DNA of 37,518 nucleotides from Ferruginibacter sp. (GCA_025350645.1 JANXXM010000138.1:1-37518); one strand, 5' to 3'; positions 18,097 through 27,777 are shown, counted from the stretch's first letter. Numbers and translations are program-made. The notes: generated by a model not told the origin, from the letters alone.

Positions 18097-19110
18097 CTAA
18101 TTCCTTAATGGCTTTCCTGTCTTCAATATACTTTGTATTCTTTCGAGTGTTTTCTTTTCGCCGGTAAGGCTTAGGAATGCTTCTCTCTCTAGGTTTAAAA
18201 GGAATTGCTCGCTTACGAGGGTTTGCTCGCTGAGGTCGCCGCCGCACATTACGTACGCCAATTTTTTTGCCACCGTTACATCATGGTCAGTGGCATATTT
18301 GCCTTTGTGCATGCCGTTTATGCCGGCATACATTGCGCCTAGCCCTGTGCGGCCAAGCACTTTAATATCGGCACGCTGCGTGGGCATTGTATAACCATCG
18401 TCGTATAAATTGATGACTGCTTTTTTTGCATCAGCTATTCGTCTGCCACTGTTTATGCTTACTTCATCTATGCCTTTGCGGTAAATGCCATTGTCGTAGG
18501 CTTCGAATGCCGAGGTAGAAACTTTTGCGGTGGCAATATCTAAAAATCTTTTTTGGAGGGTGATGGTTTCGGGTTCGCCGGCATGCATTTCGTCTGCGGC
18601 ACGTAGTACAAATTCTTTGGTGCCGCCACCGCCTGGTATTACGCCGATGCCTACTTCTACCAGGCCGGTATAAGTTTCCGCAGCGGCTATCACTTTATCT
18701 GCATGCAAACATATTTCGCAACCGCCACCAAGCGCCAAGCCATGCGGTGCAAGTACAACAGGTATAGATGAATACCGCACCCGCATTAATGTATTTTGAA
18801 ACTGGCGAATGGCCATATCTATTTCATCATAATCCTGGTCTAAAGCCAGCATAAATATCATGGCTACATTGGCACCGGCACTAAAGTTTGCTCCTTCGTT
18901 TGCTATAACCAAGCCTTTGTATTTTTCTTCGGCAAGCGCTATAGATTTTTGTATTCCTTCCAGCACTTCGCCGCCAATGCTGCCCATTTTTGTGTACCAC
19001 TCTAAGCCCAAAACATCGTTGCCTAAATGGTAGGTGCGACATGCGCTATTTTTCCAAACTGTTTCGTTTTCAAAATTACGCATTACTAAAAATGCTTCAC
19101 CACCCGGCAT
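18097..19110 (-). pseudogene. enoyl-CoA hydratase part of an interrupted FadN-type beta-oxidation enzyme
   Basis: Downstream part of the multifunctional protein. The open frame begins directly after the TAA at 19177-19179 (SFYKTQSGKRYCYDIATAGYK) and its first ATG is at 19110. The crotonase fold is clear: oxyanion-hole segments ANFSAGANVAMIF and LALGGGCEICLHAD, then GVIPGGGGTKEF and a C-terminal helical region. This domain hydrates 2-enoyl-CoA to 3-hydroxyacyl-CoA in fatty-acid beta-oxidation. The ATG at 19110 falls inside the domain linker and has no visible ribosome-binding site, so separate production is doubtful though not impossible, as the hydratase domain itself is complete. It is in the same frame as the upstream part, so only the stop codon separates them. 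Confidence 0.8.
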
Positions 19111-19176
19111 TATTTTGTACCCTGCAGTTGCAATATCGTAACAATATCTTTTTCCACTTTGTGTTTTATAAAACGA

Positions 19177-20475
19177 TTATACATCTTTTGCAAGCATATC
19201 ATCTATCCAAGTGGCTACGCTGTAACCCGCTGCCTTCATGGCTTCGGTGGTTTTTGCTACACCAAGTGCATCCCAACTTTCGAAGGCGCCAATTTCCCAG
19301 CCAAAGCCGGCCATCATACCATCATCTACACGATAAATTTCATCGCTTATCTCTGGTATTCTGTGCGAAATATAAGAGAACAATGCGTAGTGAAACTGGC
19401 GGTAAAATTCTCCGGCTTTATCCTGCCCGGCTGCCATTGCTTTTAGTCTTGTCTTTAAATCTTCAATGGGTTTTGCAGCTTCTATGGTTGCAAACTTTGG
19501 TTTGGTACGTGCTTCGTATTCAAGCGTTGAAAGATTTAATACCTGTATGTCTTTTGCACCATCTGCAGATTTTACTTTCTTGAAAAACCCTTGCCCTGTT
19601 TTATCTCCAAGCCAATTATTGGCAATCATTTTTTCTAACCAAGAAGGAATTGTAAAAATGTTTTTTGCTTCATCCTCCGGACAATTATTTGAAACTCCTT
19701 TGGCAACTTTTACCAACGTATCTATACCTACCACATCTGCCGTACGAAAAGTTGCAGATTTTGGGCGACCGATTATTGGTCCGGTAAGGGCTTCAATTTC
19801 ATCTACCGATAATTGTAGTTTTTCCATAATGCCCATTATGACCATTATGCTAAAAACGCCTACACGGTTGGCTATAAAGGCTGGAGTATCTTTAGCCAAT
19901 ACAGTTGTTTTGCCAAGGTATAAATCGCCGTAGTGCATTAAAAAATCTACCACTTCAGGGTCAGTAAATGGGGTAGGAATTATTTCTAACAGTTTTAAAT
20001 AACGTGGCGGGTTAAAAAAGTGAGTGCCGCAAAAATGCTTTTTAAAATCTTCGCTACGCCCTTCTGCCATTGTATGTATGGGAATGCCAGATGTGTTGGA
20101 GGTGATGAGTGTGCCAGGTTTACGAAATTTTTCAACCTCAGTAAAAATGAGTTGTTTTATATCTAGCCTTTCTACCACTACTTCAATAATCCAATCTACT
20201 CTGGCAATATCTTTCATATTATCAGTAAAATTGCCGGTGGTAATTTTCTTAATAACATCTTTTGTATAAACCGGCGATGGATTGCTTTTTATAGCTGCTG
20301 CCAATGCATCGTTTACGATTTTGTTTTTATCTGCAGGCTTTGCATTTTCAGGTATATCCTTGGCTGCAATATCTAATAGAAGAACCGGCAAACCAATACC
20401 TGCAAAATGACAGGCAATTCTGCTGCCCATTACACCACTGCCGAGTACGGCAATTTTTTTAATTGTACGTTTCAT
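19177..20475 (-). pseudogene. 3-hydroxyacyl-CoA dehydrogenase part of the interrupted FadN-type enzyme
   Basis: 432 codons: Rossmann domain with VLGSGVMGSRIA (GxGxxG at 12-17), TLITSNTSG, catalytic His152 in THFFNPPRYL, then the C-terminal 3HCDH domains. The frame stops at TAA 19177-19179 right after DDMLAKDV and stays open beyond it for 360 more codons that encode the hydratase. The joined frame (18097-20475, 793 codons with the final stop) matches the length and domain order of FadN-type enzymes (dehydrogenase first, hydratase last), which catalyse two successive beta-oxidation steps. The dehydrogenase half looks complete and could still fold. Thiolase and acyl-CoA dehydrogenase genes that usually follow are absent here. 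Confidence 0.85.
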
Positions 20476-20857
20476 GATTTTTATTAATAATTTTTTCTTG
20501 CCAAAAACTGTAAGATAAAAATAGTTAGTTAAACAACTATTTCTTAGAAATCGAAGGTAGGAATTTTATATTACGGGTAAAAGAAATTTTATGGAATAAA
20601 AAAACTCCACATTTCTATGGAGTTTCAAAACTGTAAACATGTTAAAATATTTTATAAAAATATTCATTGTTAGCTACGGCTAAATTCATCATTCATTTTA
20701 GCAATTGATATTTTTATATGAATGTTCTACCTGATTTATAATGTGTGCCTAATTATTTTTACGAATAAATTATTAAGAAATTTTATATATACCTGCAATT
20801 ATTGCTTGAACACAGCATGTAAGAAAAAATATTTTACTATAGTTTTAGCAAAAAGAG
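20476..20857. other. gene-free stretch between FadN-like gene and MFS gene
   Basis: 382 AT-rich bases. It contains the minus-strand terminator at 20602-20625 and must hold the FadN-like promoter; no TAnnTTTG box was found. Nothing else is visible. Confidence 0.5.
20602..20625 (-). terminator. terminator after the metG-MFS unit
   Basis: AAACTCCA/TGGAGTTT stem with an 8-base loop, followed on the minus strand by a run of seven T. It is 230 bases past the MFS stop, so the unit would have a long 3' UTR. Confidence 0.7.
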
Positions 20858-22051
20858 TTACACATTAATTTTTACTTTTCTAAAAGCCAGCCATGCACCA
20901 ACAGCCAGCACAACACCTATCACACCAAGTACAGGATAATTTAAAACTCTTTTAGCTTCATCATTATTTACAATAGCGCCACCAACTGCAGCAATAATAC
21001 CTGTACTCAATTGCTGTATGCTACTGTTTATTATAAGAAAAGATCCACGCTCCTGGCTGGTAGAAGTACTTGTTATTTGTGCGCTGCCCACTACCATTCT
21101 GCTTCCGCTAAAAACAAATAAAGTAGAAAACACAGGAATAATAATCCATAAATTATTGGTAAATAAATTGGGCAATGCCAGCAATGGTATGAATGATAAA
21201 AAACTAAGGATGGTAAAAATTAAAAGCCTGCCATATTTATCGCTTAGCTTTCCTGCAAGTGGGCTACAAACTACTGTGAGTAAACCTCCAACAATATATA
21301 CGAGTGGCACATCAGTTTTATAATTTACACCTAAGTTGTATGTAGCAAAATCTGTAAGAAAAGGGATGATACTAAAATGGCTCATCATAAGCAAACTACT
21401 TAGCAATAAAGCCCAGCGCATATTTACGTTGGTAAAAACACTAACAATAATTTGATATGCTGTTCTTTTTAAAATACCATTTTTTAAATGACCGGTAAAA
21501 GATGGAACAATAAAAATGGCTAATACAAATATAACTGTGCACAAACTTGCCAATACAATAAATGGCGTGTGCCATTGATAGTGCCCTGCAAGCCACAAGC
21601 CACCGGGTATGCCCAATACACTTGCCAGTGCAAAGCCTGTCATTAATATTCCCATTGCTTGTCCTCTTCTTTGTGGTGCTACATAATCGCCCACCATACT
21701 TAAAATAGTGCTACCACCAATACCACCAAACAAACCAGTTAAAAACCTTGCGCCTAATAATTGATTATAATTTTGTGAGAGTCCACATAAAAAAGTACCC
21801 AATGTAAAACCTGCGTACACAATGAGCAAAACTTTTTTTCTATCAAACCTATCTACATAAGCAAGGCAAGCCATAGAGCTTATAAATGCACCAATACTAA
21901 ATACAGAAACTATTCTGCTAAACTGGGTACTGCTTATGCCCCAAAGGTTTTTTAAAACCGGACCCAAAGGCATCACAATCATAAAATCTACAACGTTGGT
22001 AAACTGCACAAGGGCCAATATCAACAATAAAACAATTTCATTTCTCTTCAT
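20858..22051 (-). CDS. MFS transporter (AraJ-like drug/sugar efflux type)
   Basis: 397 residues from ATG 22051 (MKRNEIVLLLILALVQFTNV); an in-frame TTG at 22063 would add four residues. Twelve hydrophobic helices in two halves. MFS signature motifs are seen: DRFDRKKVLL after helix 2 (motif A) and GKLSDKYGRLL after helix 8, plus a motif-C-like GFALASVLGIPGGLWL in helix 5. This layout fits the DHA1 efflux group; the substrate is unknown. It starts 33 bases after the metG stop on the same strand, so it is probably co-transcribed with metG. That coupling is likely read-through of convenience, not function. Confidence 0.88.
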   Translation of the reverse strand: MKRNEIVLLLILALVQFTNVVDFMIVMPLGPVLKNLWGISSTQFSRIVSVFSIGAFISSMACLAYVDRFDRKKVLLIVYAGFTLGTFLCGLSQNYNQLLGARFLTGLFGGIGGSTILSMVGDYVAPQRRGQAMGILMTGFALASVLGIPGGLWLAGHYQWHTPFIVLASLCTVIFVLAIFIVPSFTGHLKNGILKRTAYQIIVSVFTNVNMRWALLLSSLLMMSHFSIIPFLTDFATYNLGVNYKTDVPLVYIVGGLLTVVCSPLAGKLSDKYGRLLIFTILSFLSFIPLLALPNLFTNNLWIIIPVFSTLFVFSGSRMVVGSAQITSTSTSQERGSFLIINSSIQQLSTGIIAAVGGAIVNNDEAKRVLNYPVLGVIGVVLAVGAWLAFRKVKINV

Positions 22052-22084
22052 ACACTTCTGCAATTATCCAAAATATTATTAAGT

Positions 22085-24277
22085 TTAACTAACCCCACTT
22101 CCATTTGCCACCACTTCATTAGGGCCTACAAATTTTAATTTTCCTTCAGCATCTTCTGCCATTAAAATCATTCCATTACTTTCAATACCACGCATTTTTC
22201 GTGGGGCTAAATTTGTAACAACAGTTACTTGTTTGCCCACAATATCTGCTGCATTAAAATGAAGCGCAATACCGCTTACAATTGTTCTTACTTCTAAGCC
22301 AAGGTCAACCTGCAGCTTTAAAAGTTTATCTGCTTTTTCTACTTTTTCCGCAGCGATAATAGTACCTACTTTTAGATCTATCTTTGCAAAATCATCAAAA
22401 ACAATAGCCTCCTTGCTCACCGAAGGGAGGGTCTTGAAACTCTCTAATTCTTCGGCATTTTTATTTATTATTGAAGCTTCCGTGATTTGTTTTGCGTTGT
22501 CCGTCGTTTGTTGTTCGTTATCTGCTGTCATCTTTATAGCTGCGCTTTTAATTTTTAATTTTTCTATCTGTTCTGCCACTTCTGCATCCTCTATTTTTCT
22601 AAATAATAATTGAGGAGGGCGTAAAGAATATCCCACGCTTAAAAGTTTTGTAGAGCCTGCGTTTTCCCAATCAAGCATTTTATCAACCGTCTTCATCATT
22701 ACACAAATTCTCTTAGCAGCATTTGGTAAAAATAAATTAATAAATATGGCAAGGTTAGCTGTTAACTGCAAACAAATATGAAGACAGTTATCTATTTGTT
22801 GTTGAGCCTCCGTCGTTGGCTGTCCATTGTGGGTTGTCTGCTTTGCAATAATCCACGGCTCTTTATCCTGCATATATTTATTACCCTTTCGTGCAAGGTC
22901 AATCACCTCCGCCTGCGCATCTCTAAATTTGTATCCTTCTATATTTAACTCAATTTTTTTCTTTGTTATGTTTATTTCTTCCAGCATTTGTTTGTCTGCA
23001 TCATCTATTATTTCATTATGAAACTTTGGTACTTTTCCACCACATAATTTGTGCATTAAAACAAAAGCCCTATTTATAAAATTCCCAAAAACCGCCACCA
23101 ATTCACCGTTTACCGCATCTTGAAATCCTTTCCAGGTAAATTCACTATCTTTGGTTTCAGGGGCAATAGCTGTTAAATAATAACGCAATGCATCCACCAT
23201 TTGGTCGCCACCATTATCTTTTTTTACAAAGTCATTTATGTAATCTTCCATTTCAATACTCCAGCCACGACTTGTACTCATTTTATCTCCTTCCAAATTC
23301 ATAAATTCATTACTCGGTACATTATCAGGTAAAATATTGCCGTGCAATTTCAACATCACCGGAAAAATAATTGCATGAAAAACGATATTATCTTTTCCAA
23401 TAAAATGCACCAATTTAGTATCTGCATTGTACCAGTAAGGTTTCCAATCTTTTTCATTATCTATTGCCCATTGTTTAGTGGCGCTTATATATCCAATTGG
23501 TGCATCAAACCATACGTAGAGTACTTTTGCCGAGGAGGCAGGAACTTTCACCCCCCAATTCAAATCCCTCGTTACTGCCCTTGGCTGCAAACCCATTTCT
23601 ATCCATCCTTTGCACTGCCCTACCACATTGGCTTTCCAGTCGTCTTTATGATCTTCTAAAATCCACTGCCGCAAAAAATCTTCCTGTTTATTTAAGGGCA
23701 AATACCAGTGTGTGGTAGCTTTTTTTATGGGAGCATTTCCGCTAAGCGTACTTCTGGGGTTTAGTAATTGCTCCGGACTTAAAGAGGTGCCGCATTTTTC
23801 GCATTGGTCTCCATAAGCATTTTCATTGGCACATACCGGGCATGTGCCAATGATGTACCGGTCTGCTAAAAAAGTATTTGCTTCTTCATCAAAAAACTGC
23901 TCCGTTTCTTTTTGTTCAAGGTCGCCATTATTGTTGAGGTATGTAAAAAATTCCTGTGCCGTTTCGTGATGTATGGGCGAAGTGGTGCGGTGGTAAATAT
24001 CGAAGGAAATGCCCAAATCTGCCATGTTGCTTTTAAGGAGTTCATGGTATTTATCAACTATTTGTTGTGGGGTTGTATTTTCCTTCATGGCCTGTATGGT
24101 AATAGCAGCGCCATGTTCATCGCTTCCGCAAACGTATACCACATCTTTGTTTTGTGCACGCAGGTAGCGCACATAAATATCTGCAGGCAAATATGCACCC
24201 GCCAGGTGTCCAATATGTTTAGGCCCGTTTGCATAAGGCAAAGCTGAAGTAATTAAATATCTTTTTGGATTGTTCAT
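22085..24277 (-). CDS. metG: methionyl-tRNA synthetase
   Basis: 730 residues from ATG 24277 (MNNPKRYLITSALPYANG); the frame extends to 24313, but a good promoter overlaps that stretch. Class I synthetase charging tRNA-Met. HIGH motif at 21-24 (KHIGHLAGAY), zinc knuckle CPVCANENAYGDQCEKCG in the connective peptide, KMSKS motif as DKMSTSRG near 340, anticodon-binding helical domain, a low-complexity linker near 590-620, and a C-terminal tRNA-binding (Trbp111/EMAP-II-like) domain, IDLKVGTIIAAEKVEKAD, that also mediates dimer formation. The frame is intact. The putative promoter places the transcript start at or within about two bases of the ATG, so the mRNA may be leaderless. Confidence 0.97.
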   Translation of the reverse strand: MNNPKRYLITSALPYANGPKHIGHLAGAYLPADIYVRYLRAQNKDVVYVCGSDEHGAAITIQAMKENTTPQQIVDKYHELLKSNMADLGISFDIYHRTTSPIHHETAQEFFTYLNNNGDLEQKETEQFFDEEANTFLADRYIIGTCPVCANENAYGDQCEKCGTSLSPEQLLNPRSTLSGNAPIKKATTHWYLPLNKQEDFLRQWILEDHKDDWKANVVGQCKGWIEMGLQPRAVTRDLNWGVKVPASSAKVLYVWFDAPIGYISATKQWAIDNEKDWKPYWYNADTKLVHFIGKDNIVFHAIIFPVMLKLHGNILPDNVPSNEFMNLEGDKMSTSRGWSIEMEDYINDFVKKDNGGDQMVDALRYYLTAIAPETKDSEFTWKGFQDAVNGELVAVFGNFINRAFVLMHKLCGGKVPKFHNEIIDDADKQMLEEINITKKKIELNIEGYKFRDAQAEVIDLARKGNKYMQDKEPWIIAKQTTHNGQPTTEAQQQIDNCLHICLQLTANLAIFINLFLPNAAKRICVMMKTVDKMLDWENAGSTKLLSVGYSLRPPQLLFRKIEDAEVAEQIEKLKIKSAAIKMTADNEQQTTDNAKQITEASIINKNAEELESFKTLPSVSKEAIVFDDFAKIDLKVGTIIAAEKVEKADKLLKLQVDLGLEVRTIVSGIALHFNAADIVGKQVTVVTNLAPRKMRGIESNGMILMAEDAEGKLKFVGPNEVVANGSGVS

Positions 24278-24282
24278 TGCTG

Positions 24283-24313
24283 CAAAAATACCTAAAGCAA
24301 CGCCAAAAGCCAA
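24283..24313 (-). promoter_or_regulatory. metG promoter (Bacteroidota type)
   Basis: On the minus strand TATTTTTG (TAnnTTTG, 24290-24283) is preceded, 20 bases upstream, by TTG (24313-24311). Both boxes and the spacing fit the sigma-ABfr consensus. The expected start of transcription is about 24277-24280, at the metG start codon. Confidence 0.55.
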
Positions 24314-24371
24314 ACAAACAAAAACCCATGCATTTGCACAGGTTTTATTATTAGAAAAAATTAATTCTCTT

Positions 24372-25849
24372 TTATTTTTTTAATTCATCAATGGTTACTT
24401 GCGGTGATAAAACTTTATGGCATTTTTCTGCAAGCAATTCTTTAGTAACGGTAAAAAATGCGGATTGCAAAATATTTTCTGAAGATGCGCCCGCTTTCAC
24501 TGTATAACTTCCCGCTTCTGCAATCCACGAAGCAGATTGTGTATCATAAGAAGCAATATCTTTTGCGTTTATTTCAAATCGGGGGGTTTGTGTTTTACCC
24601 GGCTGTAACAGATTTGTTTTGCCAAATGCTTTTAATTCTTCTGCTGGCTTCTGCATTTTTTTAGAAGGTGCGCTGATGTACAATTGCACCACTTCTTTGC
24701 CCGCAATTTTACCCGTATTTTTTATATTTACCGTTACCGCTATTTTATTTGCAAATGTTGGCGAACTTAATTTAAAATTACGGTATTCAAATGTTGTATA
24801 GCTTAAACCATAACCAAATTCGTAAGCTGGTTTTATTTTAAATATATTGTAGTATCTGTAGCCTACAAAAATTCCTTCAATCATAGGTTACTTCGAAATC
24901 GTAACCTAATTCAAGGCCGCCCATTCCTATATTTTTTTTGTCGGATAAATTTTTACCCGGAAAACTTTTTGCGCTGGGTTCATCATCATAACTCACAGGA
25001 AAAGTAGTGGCCAGCTTGCCAGATGGATTTACTTTTCCCGTGATAATATCTGCAATTGCATTACCAGATTCTTGTCCGCCCTGCCATGTAAGCAAAATTG
25101 CATCTGCATCGTTTCTCAACAAACTTACATCTATTACGCCACCGGTATTTAAAATTACAATCACTTTTTTATTTTGTGCATGATAAACAGATTAAATATT
25201 TTTTATCAATTGCTTTTCTGCATCACTTAAATAATAATCATTAATTATTTTTCTATCTTGAAATTCTCCGGCGTTTCTTCCTATCGTAATAAAAGCAACA
25301 TTAGTTTCGGCTGCTTTTTTGTTAAGCATATTTTCCTCTACATTCACTTCCGGAATTGGAGCAGGCAACTCCCAAAAAATTTTTTCTTCGGTGCTTTTCC
25401 CTTTTCTGTAGCTATAAATTTTTCATATCCGGTTTTCAATTCATCGTCAATAGTAAAGCCTGCATTAATTAAACCATTAACCAAAGAAATGCTGTATGCT
25501 TCATTTACATCTCCGCTTCCTGTACCGCCAGATATAAAGTCGTACGAAGTATTACCAAACACTTCAATCTTTTTTGTAGCACCGGAAAGGGGCAATATTT
25601 GTAAATTGTTTTTTAATAATATCATTCCCTCTGCTGCTGCATTTCTTGAAACCAGTGCATTTGCTTTAAGATCTGGGTTGTTATTATATAATTTTTTTTG
25701 TACGCAGGAGATTCCAAAACAATATTCATAATTCTTTCTGCATTTTCAGTTAAAACCTTTAAGCTCTTTTGCCTTGGCAATATTATTTATCTGAGCTGTT
25801 GCAGGAAACGCACAAATAATACTCAGTAAATAAAAAAATATTTTTTCAT
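24372..25849 (-). pseudogene. decayed GH3 glycoside hydrolase lacking its catalytic barrel
   Basis: Fragments of a Bacteroidota GH3 beta-glucosidase-like protein in order: a signal peptide (FYLLSIICAFPATAQ, shifted from ATG 25849 by a missing A); a linker that joins directly to NAERIMNIVLESPAYKKK and ALVSRNAAAEGMILLKNN, the start of the second GH3 domain; that domain (GGTGSGDVNEAY, TIGRNAGEFQDRK, NPSGKLATTFPVSYDDEPSA); and a fibronectin-like C-terminal domain (EGIFVGYRYYNIF to DELKK). Lesions: frameshifts near 25845, 25760, 25376 and 24880, and a TAA at 25192-25194. The whole N-terminal TIM barrel with the nucleophile Asp, normally about 350 residues, is missing between the signal peptide and the second domain. 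It cannot be a working glycosidase. Confidence 0.85.
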
Positions 25850-25865
25850 GTTATTTATTTTCCAT

Positions 25866-25882
25866 TGTGTTATAATGACACA
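25866..25882. promoter_or_regulatory. palindromic operator candidate between GH3 remnant and NUDIX regulator
   Basis: TGTGTTATAATGACACA: 8-base arms around a central A with one mismatch, in the 100-base divergent promoter region. Position and form suit a winged-helix dimer such as the neighbouring NUDIX/wHTH regulator. Binding is inferred. Confidence 0.45.
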
Positions 25883-25949
25883 TAATTAAAATAATTTTTT
25901 AAAATGTAAAATTTATTTATGATATGCTGTTTGCTTATTATATTTACTT

Positions 25950-26675
25950 ATGGGTTTTCAAAAAGAAATAATACAGTTGTTTGAAAAAGGAAAAGAAATA
26001 TACCTGCGCAATATTTCTTTGGATTGTGTAATTTTCGGTTTTCATGAAAATGAATTAAAAGTATTGTTACTGGAAGTAAAATATGCCAGGTAATGGGCGC
26101 TCCCAGGTGGTTTTATTTTGAAAGAAGAACACATAGAAGATGCTGCCAGACGCACCTTAAAAGAACGCACCGGGCTAAATGATATTTATATGAAACAATT
26201 TCATGTTTTTAGTAGGCCTGACCGCTATACCAAAAAAATAAATAAGAAGTTTTTAAAAAATTCCGAAGTAAAACTGGAGAGAAGCTGGATGTTTGAACGC
26301 TTCATAACGGTAGGTTTTACTGCATTGGTAGATTTTACAAAAGTACATCCTGTGGCAGATCATTTTTCGGCAGCATGTGAATGGTGTGCTCTTAAAAATA
26401 TTCCTACCATGATTTTGGACCACGATGAAATTTTGAAAAGCGCATTAACAAATTTGCGGGGGCAGCTTAATTACCACCCGGTAGGCTATAATCTTTTGCC
26501 CGAAAAATTTACTATGCCCGATATCCAAAAGTTATATGAAACCATTTTAGATAAAAAATTAGACAGAAGAAATTTTCAAAGAAAAATTACAGGTACAGGC
26601 ATTTTAAAAAAACTTGCCGAGACAAAAAAAGGAGTAGCACATAAGGCCCCTTTTTTTTATAAGTTTGATATGTGA
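25950..26675 (+). pseudogene. NUDIX-type transcriptional regulator (NrtR/AraR-like) with an in-frame stop
   Basis: From ATG 25950 the frame reads MGFQKEIIQLFEKGKEIYL, a beta strand (CVIFGFHENELKVLLLEVKYAR), then TAA at 26091-26093, then WALPGGFILKEEHIEDAARRTL and on to 26675 in the same frame. The whole is 241 codons. The NUDIX-like domain has a degenerate NUDIX box (Gly-Gly kept, REUXEE reads RRTLKERTG), as is usual in regulators that only sense a ligand. The C-terminal part (LNYHPVGYNLLPEKF to APFFYKFD) is the winged-helix DNA-binding domain. Relatives in Bacteroidota control arabinose or other sugar genes. Here both regulator and divergent GH3 target are broken. A restart at 26118 would lack the first strands. 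Confidence 0.82.
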
Positions 26676-26757
26676 AAATACAAAAAAGCTTTAAAAGGAG
26701 GTATGGGCTTTAAATTGTAATAGTAATGATTTAAAAAAGTGGTAAAAAATAAATAAT

Positions 26758-27777
26758 ATGGATCGTAAAAATTTTCTTTCCGCTGTAATACCTGCCAGTG
26801 CCGCTTTTACGGGCTTTGGCAATAATTTTTTTAGAGAAGATGAACCGGCGGATACCATAAAAATACCTGCATACCTAAAGCCTGGAGATACAATAGCTAT
26901 TACAAGTGTGGCAGGATATATTACAGTAGCAGATTGTAGTGAAGCGATATTGACCATGCAGGCATGGGGCTTTAATATTAAACTTGGCAGCAGTGTGGGT
27001 AAAAAAGATTTTGCATTTGGTGGTCGAGATGAAGAAAGGCTTTCAGATTTTGAGGAAATGTTGGATGATGATAATGTAAAGGCAATAATGTGCGCAAGAG
27101 GAGGCTATGGTATCATTCGTATCATAGATATGATAAACTTTAAAAAATTTATAAAAAAACCAAAATGGATCATTGGTTTCAGCGATGCTACTGTATTGCA
27201 TTCTCATATTAATAAAAATTTTGGTATAGCCAGTTTGCATTCAAAAATGTGCAACAGTTTTGTAAATGCTTTGCTGGCAGAACCTATACAAAAAGAAACC
27301 ATAGATTCTATAAGAAAATGTTTGATGGGGGAGAAGATGGTTTATACTGTTACACCTAATGCTAAAAACAAAATAGGGAGAGCAAAAGGGTTGCTCGTTG
27401 GTGGAAATTTAAAAACGCTGGAAACTCTTGCCTGCAGCAAAAGCGATATCAATACTCAAAATAAAATTTTATTTGTAGAAGATACAGGCGAATATTTATA
27501 CAGCATTGACCGCATGTTTTGGAATTTAAAAAGAAGCGGCAAACTGGAACATCTTGCAGGTTTAATTATTGGTGGCTTTAAAATTAAAAAAGATGATGCC
27601 GGTGAGGAGTTTGGGAAAACACTGGAACAAATTGTGCTGGAGAAAGTTGCGGAATATTATTATCCTGTTTGTTTTGATTTTCCTGTAGGGCATCAAAAAA
27701 ATAATTTTGCAGTTAAGTGTGGGGTGATGCATGATTTAGATGTAAATGCGGGAAATGTTGTTTTGAAAAGTAGTTAA
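26758..27777 (+). CDS. LD-carboxypeptidase (peptidase S66), exported copy
   Basis: 339 residues of the S66/LdcA family, which removes the terminal D-Ala from the L-Lys/Dap-D-Ala bond of muropeptides in peptidoglycan recycling. Catalytic triad by motif: Ser142 (GFSDATVLH), Glu241 (VEDTGEYLY), His312 (FPVGHQKNN). The N-terminus MDRKNFLSAVIPASAAF is a signal-like extension of about 30 residues, absent from the second S66 gene in this window, so this copy may be exported while the other is cytoplasmic. The ATG at 26758 is preceded by A-rich sequence without a clear Shine-Dalgarno, as usual in Bacteroidota. It follows the broken NUDIX gene but is probably separate from it. Confidence 0.9.
   Translation: MDRKNFLSAVIPASAAFTGFGNNFFREDEPADTIKIPAYLKPGDTIAITSVAGYITVADCSEAILTMQAWGFNIKLGSSVGKKDFAFGGRDEERLSDFEEMLDDDNVKAIMCARGGYGIIRIIDMINFKKFIKKPKWIIGFSDATVLHSHINKNFGIASLHSKMCNSFVNALLAEPIQKETIDSIRKCLMGEKMVYTVTPNAKNKIGRAKGLLVGGNLKTLETLACSKSDINTQNKILFVEDTGEYLYSIDRMFWNLKRSGKLEHLAGLIIGGFKIKKDDAGEEFGKTLEQIVLEKVAEYYYPVCFDFPVGHQKNNFAVKCGVMHDLDVNAGNVVLKSS

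Noticed and set aside
17972-18247. Frame on the minus strand rich in Leu/Phe/Val over the gap after FadN
   Set aside because: Its hydrophobic end comes from the A-rich tandem repeat at 17988-18028, and the rest overlaps the hydratase frame.
24331-24346. 16-base sequence CATTTGCACAGGTTTT shared with the kup promoter (30154-30169)
   Set aside because: One exact 16-mer pair is near chance level in 37 kb of AT-rich DNA, and the flanks do not match.
4275-26675. Alternative genetic code (TGA or TAA read as an amino acid) to explain the in-frame stops
   Set aside because: Intact genes here end in TGA (for example 33733 and 26675) and in TAA, and Trp is encoded by TGG throughout. Both TGA and TAA occur as lesions.
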